Shown here piece by piece: positions 1 through 12,800 of a stretch of 64,000 bases of DNA. Each line of letters begins with the position of its first letter. The stretch's first letter is position 1. The position numbers and the translations under genes were made by a program. The notes under the pieces are model-generated. The model had not been told where the DNA came from and did not search any database. It was given only the letters and a program-made list of their open reading frames with translations. The stretch is from Setaria digitata (lineage: Eukaryota; Nematoda; Chromadorea; Rhabditida; Setariidae): the NCBI GenBank assembly GCA_003640385.1, contig RCAB01000023.1:270609-334608 (forward strand), given 5' to 3'.

Positions 1-3000
1 CTACCAGTCACCTTGTGATAGCTACATATTTAACCCCTGACCTTGAGCAGATGACAAAAGGAAATCATAAATCAGATGAAGAGAAATAAATCTACGGAAC
101 TTAGAAGACAATCTTCTTAAATTATTTCGCTGTTTGATTTCTTAATTGTAATCACTCTCTAACACTGAGAAGTTACAGCACTGAAGAAGTTTTATACGTA
201 GCATATCATACTGCTACAATGAAAAACACTGCGAAGTGAACTATCAACAATTCAAACTGCTTGGGAACTGGTATGATAGCAATTAATTCCACTTTTTATA
301 ACCATTAAACAGTTTAAATTTTCCATATCTTTTATCCAACGATTTCTACGAAACCAACAAAAGCTTGCTGCTGCAGCTGAGAGAGTTAGAAAAATAAAAT
401 AAAATATTATGAATTCGATTGAGAAATTATAAAATTTTAATGAAATTAAATCGTTGCACTCTTACCTTATCACAAGTGACATTGTTCCGCAACAAAATGA
501 GTGAAGAATTATCAATTACTGTGCATCTGGCAAAATATCGTATAGCAGTAAATGTTTTACTGTAAAATAAAGCACCATTCTGCGGTCATTTATAGGAAAC
601 TCATCAATCTTTTACTCCATAAACTTTGTGAATATCAACTGCAAATTAGCAGTTTCTGTGTTCATGCAGTTGCATTATGCGCGCTAAAAGAAGACTGAAA
701 AAAATTGAGAGCTTTAAGGAAGCTACACAAATAGTGTGGTAGTTGTCTGATCCATCGATTCATTTTTTTTTTCTTCTTATTCTTTGGGCCTATAAACATT
801 TTGAGATCCCAAAAAATTTTATTACTTTTAAAAATTCATAAGCAGTATTGGTGCTTAATCATTTTTCACTTACAATATTTGTACAGTAGAGAAGAGAATA
901 GAAAAAAACCACCAGGAAATGAGCAATTCTCGAAGGATGAAAGTTGCTGGATGGTGAAACTTCCACATAACATGACAAAGCAATTTATTTTTTCAACAAT
1001 AGCAACTTGAGCTGAATATCTCATTGTTAGAATGAACTTGCAAATGACCTAGTTTGTTGCTTAGGAAACCTAAGGATTCATCTAATGAATCTCTCCCGTC
1101 ACTACTATGATTGTCATCCAGGTGAGATCGATTATTGACATTCTTGCTACTGCACTCAAGTGGACTAACTACAGTGCAATTCTGCCATTTCAGCTAACTA
1201 TAAATGTTAACGATTCAAGCTACAAAACTATCATCCAAATGAGGAAGCAGTCCCATACAACATTAGTAATTAACTTCTGCTCTTATATCTCAAGGATGTC
1301 CTACTAGGGTAGATTCTTCACAAAGAGAATTTTAGAAAACGATCTTTTGTCTTTCCTGTCATCACACTGTACGGAAAGACAGTGATTCAAAGCTGCCAAA
1401 ATACGAAGACACAGAAGCCATAATGAAAGGTACTAGATGATATTGGAACTAGTTCAATCTAATGATAAGACAAGATGGGTCAACTGTGAAACGAATATTG
1501 TGGGAAGAAGGAATGAAACAATTGCCGAACAAATCTCACCAGCACCGCATTTGAAATAAGGAGAAAGGAAGTCTCTCGGTACACTCCCCCGCGATCTTCC
1601 ATCAATCTCTTGGATTGAGTAAATAACAAATGAAGAAATTCTGGTGTAAGATAAGTGCACGTTTACTTGTAGTGCACTTTTCGGGAGTTGGTCTATAAAT
1701 AAATATTTCATAAAATAAAGAAGTAAACTTGTTAAAATTTCCAACTAGTCGGGAAAAACTTTTTATTTTTGAATCAGACAGGGGAGATGAAATCAAGAAA
1801 TATAAGACAGGAAGCAATTCTTTATCCTGGGGGCTTGTCAAATTAAATCACTATTTTCATCAAGCTTTGCAGCATTTCCAAAGTATACTTCGTCGGCCTA
1901 ACAAAACCTAACCTCTTCTAAAGTTAACTATTGGGTGCTCCTCCATTGTTTTCTTCTCTTTGATCAACAAAAAGTACAAAGGTCGTTGATCATCGCTCGA
2001 CAGCGAGAGGAAGTGTTCTGGAAATCATCTGATAATTTTGACCAATTGATAAGTATGAAAAATGAATGCAAGTGAAGATGACTAGCCAGGAGAAGGCTTC
2101 TTTACAGTGGAGCAGATGTTTGTGTTAGAAGGACCACACTGCTCGACATCGACGACTCAAGAAGGCCAAATGAATGAATTAACGTGTCGTGCCATTTGTG
2201 GCTGCACGATTCCGTCTGAATCTCCCCTTGGTGGAAATGAATAATTACGGGTCGCAACATATAAATCAACACAATAAATTGGTATGGCAAGAACGCTTCT
2301 AACTTCATTCCTCACTACCCTCTCGGTAATTAACTCTCGGGTAATTACGCTACCTCCTTTCTACATCATTATTTCATCTGAATGACAGCAAACCGACAAA
2401 AAGCACTCGATTCAGCTGAGAGTGGAGGGCTGTGAATTGAAGATATTCTTGGGAGAAAAATAAATGAAGCGAATGAGTTCAGGTCAGATGCACATTTGGA
2501 ATGCTGAACAGATGCTTGTTTACTACTTCCAAATTACTTTCACAAATGTTTTCTTTTTCTCAGTATGAAAGAAGACCGACTTCTTTTACGTTTCTTGCTT
2601 AATAACACTATTATTTCTTTTAGCAAATATTTCGAAACTGGATGCACATTCACTGCACTCTTTTTGAATTCATCAAATTTCATAAATCTTTCTAGAATTT
2701 TCCGTATGAAGAAACTGGAAATCATGAAATACTTGAAAGCAGAATTTGACAAGTCTGAAATACTTATATCAGCTCGGTTTTACAGTCTTTCATGTGATCG
2801 CTTCCTCCACAACCTTTAACCTTCCAGTAACTGATTTCTTTTATGACTCTACGACCTTGGAATAATTTCACTTTGGAATAATCTATGGATACTATTTCTT
2901 TTAATGCTTTTAATTGCAATCAACTGTTGTCTCAGCAAGTCATCTGTCCTTCAAAAGAGATAGAATTAAAATAAAAAAAGTGAACAACTTACTTATCATT

Positions 3001-5991
3001 GACTACTTCAACCATCTGGTTAAGCTTTTTCTCAGTTCTGTTTCAAGTCAGAAGCAGTTGTTCGATCATATTTTTAAACACATCAGTTTCAAACGAATTT
3101 TTTGGGTTTTCTTTTAATCGTCCTGCAAAATGTAAGTTTTTTGGACGAAAAATAAAAACTTGTATGGTGCGGTGGATTTCAAAGGTAGCGCATGCCGATA
3201 TCATTTCACTTTATTTGAAAAGCTCGAATGGCAATCAATGGTCCATTCCTAACAGATGATCCTTTGAGATTTCAAACATTTGTAGCAGCAGTTTTTATAA
3301 TCTATCGTTGGCAGATAAACCACTCTTCTATCAGTCTCATTAAATGTAGGCCACGATAATTACGGAAGTCGAAATAAGTTTGATGGAGCGAAATTTGTTC
3401 AGACTTCGAAAGGGGTAAAATGGGAATTACTGAATTTTAAAACTTCCTAATATTTTGATATTTACATTCAGTTTTGGCAATGACTAATAAATTAGACATA
3501 AACTGAGGAATTTATATGCAAAAAATGTTTACCGAAAATCTTGTACTTTCCAAGTTTTCTTGTTTTCATAGCAAAATTTACACAGAACACGAACTAAATG
3601 AAGACTTAAAAACGAAGAAATATATCTGGCAATAACAAATCAAACTTTAATCAGTTCTTCTTTCTTTATGATTTTTCTGTCTGCACTAATTCAAATATTC
3701 CATTTCATTCCAAATTCACATTTATGAAATAAAATTCAGTCACTATAATATGCTTAAAGAAATAAATCCCTGAGAATGCTTCGTCCGATAAAATTTCTAA
3801 ATTGCGGTTGGCTGCTTCGAGCAGCAGTCCACTCATTAGGAGCGCTAATGAATTGAGCCTCGGGGCTTTACTGGGAGCAATGATTCTGCTCACTTTCCTT
3901 CATCACTTTGAAAACCGCACTTATGATAACAAGCCTATTAATTACTCACTAATACATACTTATAACCAGAAACATACTTAAACAGATGATACTATATGCC
4001 TCAACGGTGTCACTCATGTTTTTGAGTTCTCTATTCAATACCGTAACTTATGCTACTTCAGACGGAAACAATTGTTAGAGAACGAAAGTTATCCAACTAA
4101 TTTCCGGCTCTTCCCAAAAAAAGCACTTGTAACTGAATCTGAATAGCTACTGGACTTGGAATGTTTCCCAGCAGAGACTGTTCTCTTGGAAGTTCAATTT
4201 CAGATGCTGTCAAATGTCTTTCAATTTTCTAAACTAAGGCTAAGTATTAGCAGAAGACAAAATAAGTCTAAGTCCTTTTTTGAAGTCATTCAGCGATGTG
4301 TTAACACAAACTAACTTACTGCGTTGTTGAGCAACCGGAATAGAAGCTTCCAAAGATGAAAAAGAATCAGAGATTTCCAGTGCCGAGATCATTCAGTAAT
4401 GAGGTAAAAAAGGGCTTGAATTTAAAAAAGTTCTCTCTATTACAGGTTGACAAAACTCTTCATAAATATTTAATTTTCGTAATCAGTAGCACACTTGAAA
4501 AGAATTTTAGTACGGAGACCGTGTAGATTTTTTTGACGAAATAATAATTCTGAGAATGTTTAATGAACTAATGAAATTGTGACTAGTCGTCAATTCAAAC
4601 ACTGACAGCTGGAAAGGGAAGATTCATCCCCTTCTTTCCATTCATAAATGCAAAATGAATGAAAAGGCTTATTGAGCTTTGCAATTATTTTTTTGACGAA
4701 CAAAGGGAACCAACGAAATTGGACCTGTGATCGATTGAGAGTAGTCGTTCCAACATCAATTCAAAAGCAAAGAAAGGATGGAATTGAAATGTTTAAAATT
4801 AGATCGATCCAAAAGAAAATGAGGCTAGTTGCCTTGAACTGATCAAACTCAGATGAAAATGGATCGAGCTAGACTGAATTAGTTTAATTCAAAAAAGAGA
4901 CTGATAAGAAAGGAGTAGGGATAATGAGAACTAAGTGGAGAGAACCTATTTCAACAGGTGCACATTGTCAGAAGTCATTAGCACTGAGTGCCAGGAAATC
5001 AATGCAGAGGAATGCATGAGCTTGGAAAAAAGAAACATTTCACTGGAGGATTTCAAGCACTGATTGATCACACTCCGAACGATCATTCCTTCTCCAGCTA
5101 AAAAGCAAACTTCTACTCTTCCTAGCGGAAATGTCCCTTCGAGAGTGATAAGAAGCGAAATCGTACAGACGAGGTAATCAATGAGAAAAGAATGGTAGCA
5201 ATTATTTCAATAATGAGCAGACATCAGAAAGATCGAATAGAAAAACATCGAAATTTGTTTACCAATTAAGAAGACGTAAGTGAAGAGGAAAGACAGAATG
5301 ATGTAAGCGACAAACAACAGGCGGAAAAACTATTTCATTATAATTGAAAGGAAGCGAAGGGAGTGAGAGGGAAGCACTAGTGCCTTTAATCATTCAATTT
5401 CCTCTAACTTCAAGTTAGATTAAAAATAGCAGCAAACCATGAAGTAGCCAATCACATGAAAACATTTTCGGAGCTAAAGTATGATACAGTCAGGCTTAAG
5501 AGCAGTTGACTGGAGCTCATAGGATCTAGAAGAATAATATAAAAAAACCCTACATAAGAGGTTAAGCTGGAAAGTTGAATGAAGAATTTCAAGGCTGAGA
5601 TTGCATTTGAAAAACGAGGAAAGTTGGTTGGAGTATATTTCGAAGAACTGAGAAGTTTTTTATTTGAGTGTTGTTTAACTCCATTAGATTTTTTGTTCGA
5701 ACCCGTTTGTTTTTACCTCAAATTCATTCTGTACCAAGCTTTCAGTTCTTCTCAAAGTTTCCGCTAGCATTCTTTCAGTTCTTTCTCTTTTTGCAAGAGA
5801 TTAAAATTAAGATGATTAAAGTTATACCCTTCAACCTCTAAAAACCCAGTAAAAATTCCGGCAACTAACAAATAAACATCCTTTAATTTGCACAATTAAC
5901 AAAATAAAACTCCCCCAAATTTGCATAATGACCAGTCATTGTAACATAATGATGTACGTCATGGTGTAAGATTTAGATGTGACTTTTTAAA
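1..5991. other. Region without a supported gene
   Basis: I see only short open frames here (under about 100 codons). None has a recognisable domain, and none can be joined to a neighbour by consistent splice sites. The sequence is AT-rich with scattered homopolymer runs. It could hold introns or distal exons of a gene lying to the left, or intergenic DNA upstream of the S21 gene. A minus-strand Leu/Ala/Ser-rich frame at 3705-3893 is the most protein-like piece, but it has no neighbours that support it. Confidence 0.6.
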
Positions 5992-6590
5992 ATGGTACGT
6001 TGTTGGCGGGGTACGTTAAAGCAGCCTTTCGGCCTGAAACTTTTCTGGAATATCCATCACGCACATCCGCGATTCCTCAACAAAACAGTCCTCGTGATTA
6101 ACAACGATGTCACATCTGCTTTCCATCTACTTAACCGGTTTGTTGAAATGCTTTTACACCTTTACTACTCAAATAATGTTTGGGAAATTCTGCATACGAC
6201 CGTGCATCAATAGCAAACGATAGAAAAAAAAACAAGAATTGTATCGGGAACAGTTCGAAAATACCTTCTCCTACACCTTTTTCTTCCTTAGCTATCTCCT
6301 CTTATATTGCCTATTTAAAAACGATTTCACTATTTGCTCGGGAGCTAGGTCGGGTATATTGTTGTTTGTTGTTATTTAGTTGCATTCAGTTTCATTTCAG
6401 GTTAATGAACAATGAGGGACTGCTTGATATTCTTCGAAAAACACGATATTATCGAAAACCTTATATGCAGCGCAATGAACTATCCAGAGAAATTTCAAAA
6501 GCTATTATCAATGAAGACATGCGAAGAAAAATACAATTTTTGATGCGGAAAAATCGAGCTGATGCATATCCAGGACAAATGACTACGTGA
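5992..6590 (+). CDS. mrps-21: Mitochondrial small-subunit ribosomal protein S21 (bS21m)
   Basis: Two exons, 5992-6137 and 6401-6590. The donor is CG|GTTTGT and the acceptor TTTCAG|G, and the join keeps the frame through an Arg codon. The product is about 111 residues. Residues 28-48 carry the S21 N-terminal pattern (FLNKTVLVINNDV, SAFHLLNR). The second exon has the family signature EGLLDILRKTRYY, then KPYMQRNEL and the C-terminal RRKIQFLMRKNRADAYPG block, which is the most conserved part of the animal protein. S21 is a component of the mitochondrial 28S/30S subunit. The first 20 or so residues are an extension relative to the human protein (about 87 aa) and are basic and hydrophobic, compatible with an import signal. 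The first Met is the only in-frame one and could still be preceded by a leader exon. The gene converges on the proteasome gene, whose stop lies 636 bp downstream on the other strand. Confidence 0.88.
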
Positions 6591-7225
6591 CTGCGCTGTC
6601 AGTGATTTTATAATTACAGTGTAAAAGTGCACCGTACTCCCTCTTTTTCTTTAGTCAGTTTCAGAGCTTATCTTATTGAGTTATTGCTGTGAAGCACGTT
6701 CATTTCGGACAGAAACAACCGAGATCGTTAACGTCGCCTTCTAATTTTCGAATTAAACAATACAGCAATGATGTTAAAGAATTAGATAATTTCGCTGAAG
6801 AACTTCCAGCATAGAAGGGTAGCAAGAATAATTGACTGAAAGGTGCGCTTCATGTTCTCATTAAACTATTTAACTCATTTGTACTTGCCGCACTTATTTA
6901 TGCACTCCTTTTTGGGTTCTTTCGAGAAAAAAAATTTTATTTGATTTATTCAGTATAGTGGAATTTTTTTACTAGTGCATGGAAATTAAGATATAACAAA
7001 AAAAAAAGAAAATCAAACAATATTGGGAAAGGTTTCCTCTTGCTCTAAATATCATTTCAAGAGGTGCACAGTTTTTGGCCAAGTTTCGGAACTTTGATAC
7101 TATGTGGTGGATTATGCCTTGAAGATACTGTTGATTTCAAACACAGCGTAAAAGCAGAGTCTTGGAATAGGATTCAATGTCAAACTTTAATCCAGACTAA
7201 TAGAAACTGACACAGTCTCAAGACT

Positions 7226-8579
7226 TTAATCCAACCTAGCTTTAATGGTTTTTACATTAACTTTATCTTTTGTTATTGTATAAACAACCACACCCCAACC
7301 GGAAGCAGCATCACGTTCCATTGCAGAAAGCATTGATTGGGCTGTTGCTTCGAATAACTCGTCAGAATTCATACCTTCTTTCCAAAACCCTGAAGTTCGG
7401 GAAAGGTTGAAATGTCATATAACTCTTACTAAAAAGTAAACAATCAACCTGAAATTTCTCACGCTAAAGTGGAATATGAAACTGAGATCATCATTCCGAT
7501 CCTGTCTCAGCAAAACATGGATTTCATGATTACCACAGTGAAAGGTATAATTTGCGAAGTAATCTTTATAATGTGGAACGACAACCTTCACAAACGCCTA
7601 ATAGGTATTCGGTACCCGTACCCACGGCAACAAAATCGTTGGGGGCAGAGATGCAACCTATGGTATCCATTGCACAGATGTACGGTTTATTGGTCACAGG
7701 ATCGAGCCCTGCTATCAATGGTTCCGTGAAATAACCACCAAATCGATGCTGATATAACAGATTCGACACCATGACAGCCGCCACCTACAAAAACTTTGTT
7801 TAATGTTTAATGGAAAAGAAAGAAAAGAAGTAAATATTTCCTGGAACGATGGAACTTAAAGCCCTTTACAGAAGTTCGGTATTAAATTCCCAGTAGCTAC
7901 ATATTAACGTTCAAGAATTAAAAGCCATGCGTATTCGGCCTTCGTGCACACGAAAAAAGTCCTTGATCCTTTAGAGTATAAATTTAGTTTGTAGTACCCA
8001 TGGTAATGAATGTACGGTTTGCTGGTCGTAGGGTTAATATTAGTGATTCCATGAGATAATTATGGAAAAATTTCAGCTCCTTCCGAAACCTCTGATACAT
8101 TCAAATGATGCAAAATGTTACAACCCATTCAAATCTTCTAGTTACCTCAGGTTTTATCTTGCGATTCTCTCTTAATTCATATAGATTCTTCCGAAAAGTG
8201 ATCTTGTCAAGGACCGTTTTGGCATCCGAATGAAATCCACCTAAACCAATGTAAACTTTTTCGCCCAATTTATGAACCTGCAAATATAAATGAAATTTTC
8301 GAAAAAACCAATGAAATCAAGCAGATGATTCTGATCATTATGATCAATAATTCTGATAACTAGAAAGTCAAGGAATATCTCATCTCTTCTATATTCAGAA
8401 GAAATATGTAACCCAGAAAGACTAGTATTTTATATAGGAAATATTTAAAAAACGACCTTTTTCATATTTGTGGCGATTGTGCTCATCTGTTCACCAAGCC
8501 GTAAATCAGAAGCAATGCAAACACAATCGTTGCCAGCCATTGCCAAAATGGTACCACCACTGTAGCTCATAATAGACAT
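7226..8579 (-). CDS. pbs-3: Proteasome subunit beta type-3
   Basis: Four exons on the minus strand: 8579-8457, 8277-8146, 7784-7586 and 7389-7226. They total 618 bases and give 205 residues, the same length as human PSMB3. The start reads MSIMSYSGGTILAMAG, the characteristic PSMB3 N-terminus. Later landmarks are EKVYIGLGGFHSDAKTV, LYELRE, IKP, then a SNLLYQHRFGGYF block with TEPLIAGLDP, and the C-terminal ERDAASGWGVVVY and KARLD. PSMB3 is a non-catalytic beta subunit of the 20S core: the protein begins without a propeptide and has no N-terminal catalytic threonine, as expected for the family. It assembles in the beta ring in the cytosol and nucleus. All four junctions have GT/AG borders and consistent phase. 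The gene sits downstream of the SUMO protease on the same strand, with about 1.3 kb between them. Confidence 0.95.
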
Positions 8580-9883
8580 GGCGAATAATTGACTAAAAAC
8601 AATATCAGGAAAAAACTAATCCTGAAAAAATGAAATTTCCACAACCTCGTCCTCGTGGAAACATGGCAATCTGAGAACGCTGATCAGCAATCAACAGTCC
8701 AACGAATATGATGAACAATCAAACCTTTTTCAAGAATAAGAAAACTGATGATTATCTATTCTAACTCTTCCGCCTTTCTAAGAATAATTTGTTTGAAGCT
8801 AATTGAAAAATAGAGGGTTTGACATATATTTTTTCTAAAATATTGTCTCAACTTTTTCAAATAGAACCAACGAAAAACATTGTACAAACCAAACGTCGGA
8901 CACATATTTAAAGTATTTTACTGAATTCAATAAAACTGTCAAGGTAATGATATCAACAACATACAAATTAAGCACCTTAAAAAACATTAAACAAACAATT
9001 TTTCATGAATTAAAGAAGAACCTGCACTTTTACAACAATTCACCTTTTTGCCTTTCATCTTTTTGGCAAGTTGGCTCTCGCAAATAATTGCAAGTAGTTC
9101 GCAACTCATTTTAAAATGATAATAATAATAATGAAAGAAAGAAAAATGCAAAATATACATCTTCCTTGCAAAGAATGACTCCTTCAATGAGCATCTGTTA
9201 TCTAACCTAATTTCGTACCCATGAGTAACACAAAACATCGACAGCGTGATCAAAATTCCTAAAACACCTAACGATAATAAGTATTATTCCCTCAACAACT
9301 CAAATACATTTTCAACATCACTGGACCCCATTTTCAAATAATTTATAACTAATCCATAATTGCAAAATAACCTATTTTTGATGGTGCGTAGCCCTGAACC
9401 AAAACTTGTCCCTCTTATAAATTGAGCTTATAAAATAAGCTCAATCCATCCTACAACTTCAAGTTTGTTTCAGTACATCTTACCGTACTTCTTAATCTCA
9501 CTGATATGATATAACTTGAAAAAATTTCCAGTGTTTCAGCAGCTACTCTTTGAAATGAAAATAGAGAGGCAAACCTCAAATAACGAGATCAGCCGTTAAT
9601 CCGTATACCGAAACCTACTGATTTGATTCACTCAAGAAAATGGCACAATCAATTTTCGAACGATTGCTCCACACTCAAATAATGAAATTTCAAGGAGGAA
9701 GGCGAACAAGAATCAATCAAAAAGGCGAGCAGGGAGCGACCGCCTGCGTTCAAAATGTCTACTCCAACTCACGTCACAATCTCCGGCACTTAGTGTCCGT
9801 CGACGCGGCAGTGGTGATGCTGGAAATGAAAACTTCCTGTATAAAAATAGACAGCACTAAATAAAACGACATTTAAGTGATCG
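8580..9883. other. Spacer between proteasome and SUMO protease genes
   Basis: This 1.3 kb AT-rich stretch lies upstream of the proteasome gene and downstream of the protease stop, so it should contain the protease 3' UTR and the beta-3 promoter. Open frames at 8987-9253 (-) and 9640-9864 (+) show no domain and no splice partner. I see no RNA gene. Confidence 0.55.
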
Positions 9884-12800
9884 TTAGAATTTTGGATTAA
9901 CAAATAAAAAAAACCCAGCAAAGAATAATCCACAAAATATAAATATTACTGAACTTCGGTTACATTTCAATAACCTACGTGAACGACTATGCGCTGGTCG
10001 TTTTGGAAGAATGTCTTCAATCGATTGATTGTTCACATCGCGATTTCTAGAATATTCTTCGTATGCTCGCCATGCTTCCCCATCACACGCCGACTTTAGT
10101 TTCATAAGAATAGCTCTTCTCATACCTCGAATTGTAAAATTTGGATACCATCGTCGAAATGAATCATTTCGAGTTATGAACTAGAAGAAAAAAAAAGTAG
10201 CAGTGATATGTATTCTTCATAACGACATTTTTTTCCAATGTAGCTTGCAAATCACAACCTTCGATAAAAATATCATTATTATTTCCCACTAAATCCTTTT
10301 TCTTTTTAATTTGGTCCTGTCCCCTAGAAATATACCTAATTTTATTACTCTCATAAAAAAATAACCAAATAAAGCAAATTTACATTCAAATAAGGCTTAA
10401 AAATTCAACNATTTCCCACTAAATCCTTTTTCTTTTTAATTTGGTCCTGTCCCCTAGAAATATACCTAATTTTATTACTCTCATAAAAAAATAACCAAAT
10501 AAAGCAAATTTACATTCAAATAAGGCTTNGAATTTTATTACTCTCATAAAAAATAACCAAATAAAGCAAATTTACATTCAAATAAGGCTTAAAAATTCAA
10601 CACTTAAAAATTGATTTTTAAGCTACTTGCCTATGGCAACGATATATTATTCTACTACCACCTAATTTTATAAGCCGAAGTTTAAAATAAGACTTACTGA
10701 CGGTGGTTTCAGCAGGAAACATTCGGCAAATTTCAAAAGAAATAGTCCACAATCTGTATAATTCCTCTGTTGGGGAACAGGAAACGGTACAATCTGAAGC
10801 AAGTGAGTAACTGATAAGTTAAACATTATATGCAAAAAAAGCATGACAAAATAAAGCCACAAATATACAACTATATGTAGCAAATATCACCTTCTCCACT
10901 AGTTCTTTTGCAAAGTATTTTGTATCTCCGTCCTTCACCTTCCTTTTATCGTCATATTCACAAACAAGATATTCCCTCAGAACAGGAACCGTTAGCTTTC
11001 TGCAAATTATTATTGCTAAATGCAGTAAAATGCTCAAGTAGAGTTTTTGATATAGATGTTTCCTTTACTAAGAGGATAATGATTTATATTATACCTCTTC
11101 ATATCCGTAGCATCAGCCAACGAATCTAATAGAATGATGTATGTTTTTCTTAACCTTCTCGGTATAAAATCATCACTCGTTACTTCTGGTACTCGGCTCA
11201 CAATTGAGAATCGAGGATAAGTGATTATAGCTAGGTACCTGTAAGTAAACGTAATTTATAAGACCAGTATTTAAAACTGAACAGATTCAAAAATCTGAAG
11301 CAGCCAACAACTCACTCCAAAGCCTCAATTCCTAACCTGATTTTCTTTTTGTTTTTAAAATATGCTATCACTATTTTCGGTTTTAAATTCATTAAAGAAG
11401 AAAATACAGGACACAAGAAATCTCCTTCTTCATTTATTCTCTATCGGAATTCTGACTTTGCCTTTAAACTGATACCAATCAATATTCGAAAAGGACTAAC
11501 CAATGAATATCTTCAACGATAGGAATAAGTACATAATCAGCACTGAAGATATCCACATTTTTTGTCCATGTTCGCACTGCTTTGTAATTTTCAGCAATCT
11601 GTAAATATCGACTGAGAAAAATAAAAAATGCGGATGCTTCTTTAAAAATACGCAGTAATACAAATCTTACTTTAAGAAGAGAATATTTTATATTAACAGA
11701 TCTCTATGATTACCTACTCACACGTATTTTGTAATAGATTCTTTCCTTCAAATGTAATAAAACCACGAAGACTCTCTACTTGCCTTTAGTCACAAATAAT
11801 GAAAGCTATAAGTAATATGTATACAGTCCTATAAAAACTCATTTTTTTTAGTCAGTGGACAGACCCATTTTGCGCGCGAAGAAATGGTACGAATTACACC
11901 TGAACCAGTAGGCGGCATCTGCGTTAACCGTGAATAGAAGAAAGGGTTGAATATAAAAATAGACGGACGTCTGAAAACAAAATTATACTAAAGTCACAAT
12001 CATTAGCGTTTCAACTTCAGGATGATGATTTTTTTGCTTACTGAGCCAATAATATTGACATACAAACAATTTTAAACCACAATTCCAAGTGTGTTCCTAC
12101 TTACACCAGTCATAATAATGACGTTAATAATGACGTAACACAAAGAAAATATTGAAACTGATTGGGAAGAGCTGCTTGTTTACCTTTCTGGTGATACTAG
12201 CTCCATCTGTATGTATTTCAAATAAAATTCTATGATTGTGTCATTTAACATTTCATTTGGTCTCAAATATTCAACATCAGCATAATGAATTGATATAGTT
12301 GGCTGATCACGAGGATAATTTAGCAACAAATCTAACTTTGGTCCTTTCGCAAGTTTCAACTGAAAAGATTAGTACAAATTTTAGGGAAAAAAAGTTAAAA
12401 CTCATTAGCGCTTATCCTTGAATCAGAAAACACTAAGAATCAGTTCGAATATTCAATAAATATTTTACAAGGAAAGCTTATGTTTCTTTAAGTTTTCAGC
12501 TTACAGTGCAGCCAGTCCTAGATTCTCTCCAAAAAAATTCAACTGTTTACGATATTACGTGGTCATGTTCAGCCAAATTAACAGTCACTTAGATCGACAC
12601 AAATTGATATGCTCATAGACATGTTCAAGAAGTAAATCTAGATCTAAAGAGCTAGTACAACTACAAAAGTCAACAGTTCCTACTGAATACTGGTTCGCAA
12701 GATTTGGTACCTCGTTGCTTAGGTAAATCCATATAAAGACATAAGACAACTAATTTTTTTTTCTTTACAGATATACAGACCAGTTAAACTAAAATAGTTA

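Noticed and set aside
3705..3893. 62-codon minus frame with protein-like Leu/Ala/Glu content
   Set aside because: It stands alone, with no domain and no adjacent exon in phase. The evidence is too weak for a gene call.
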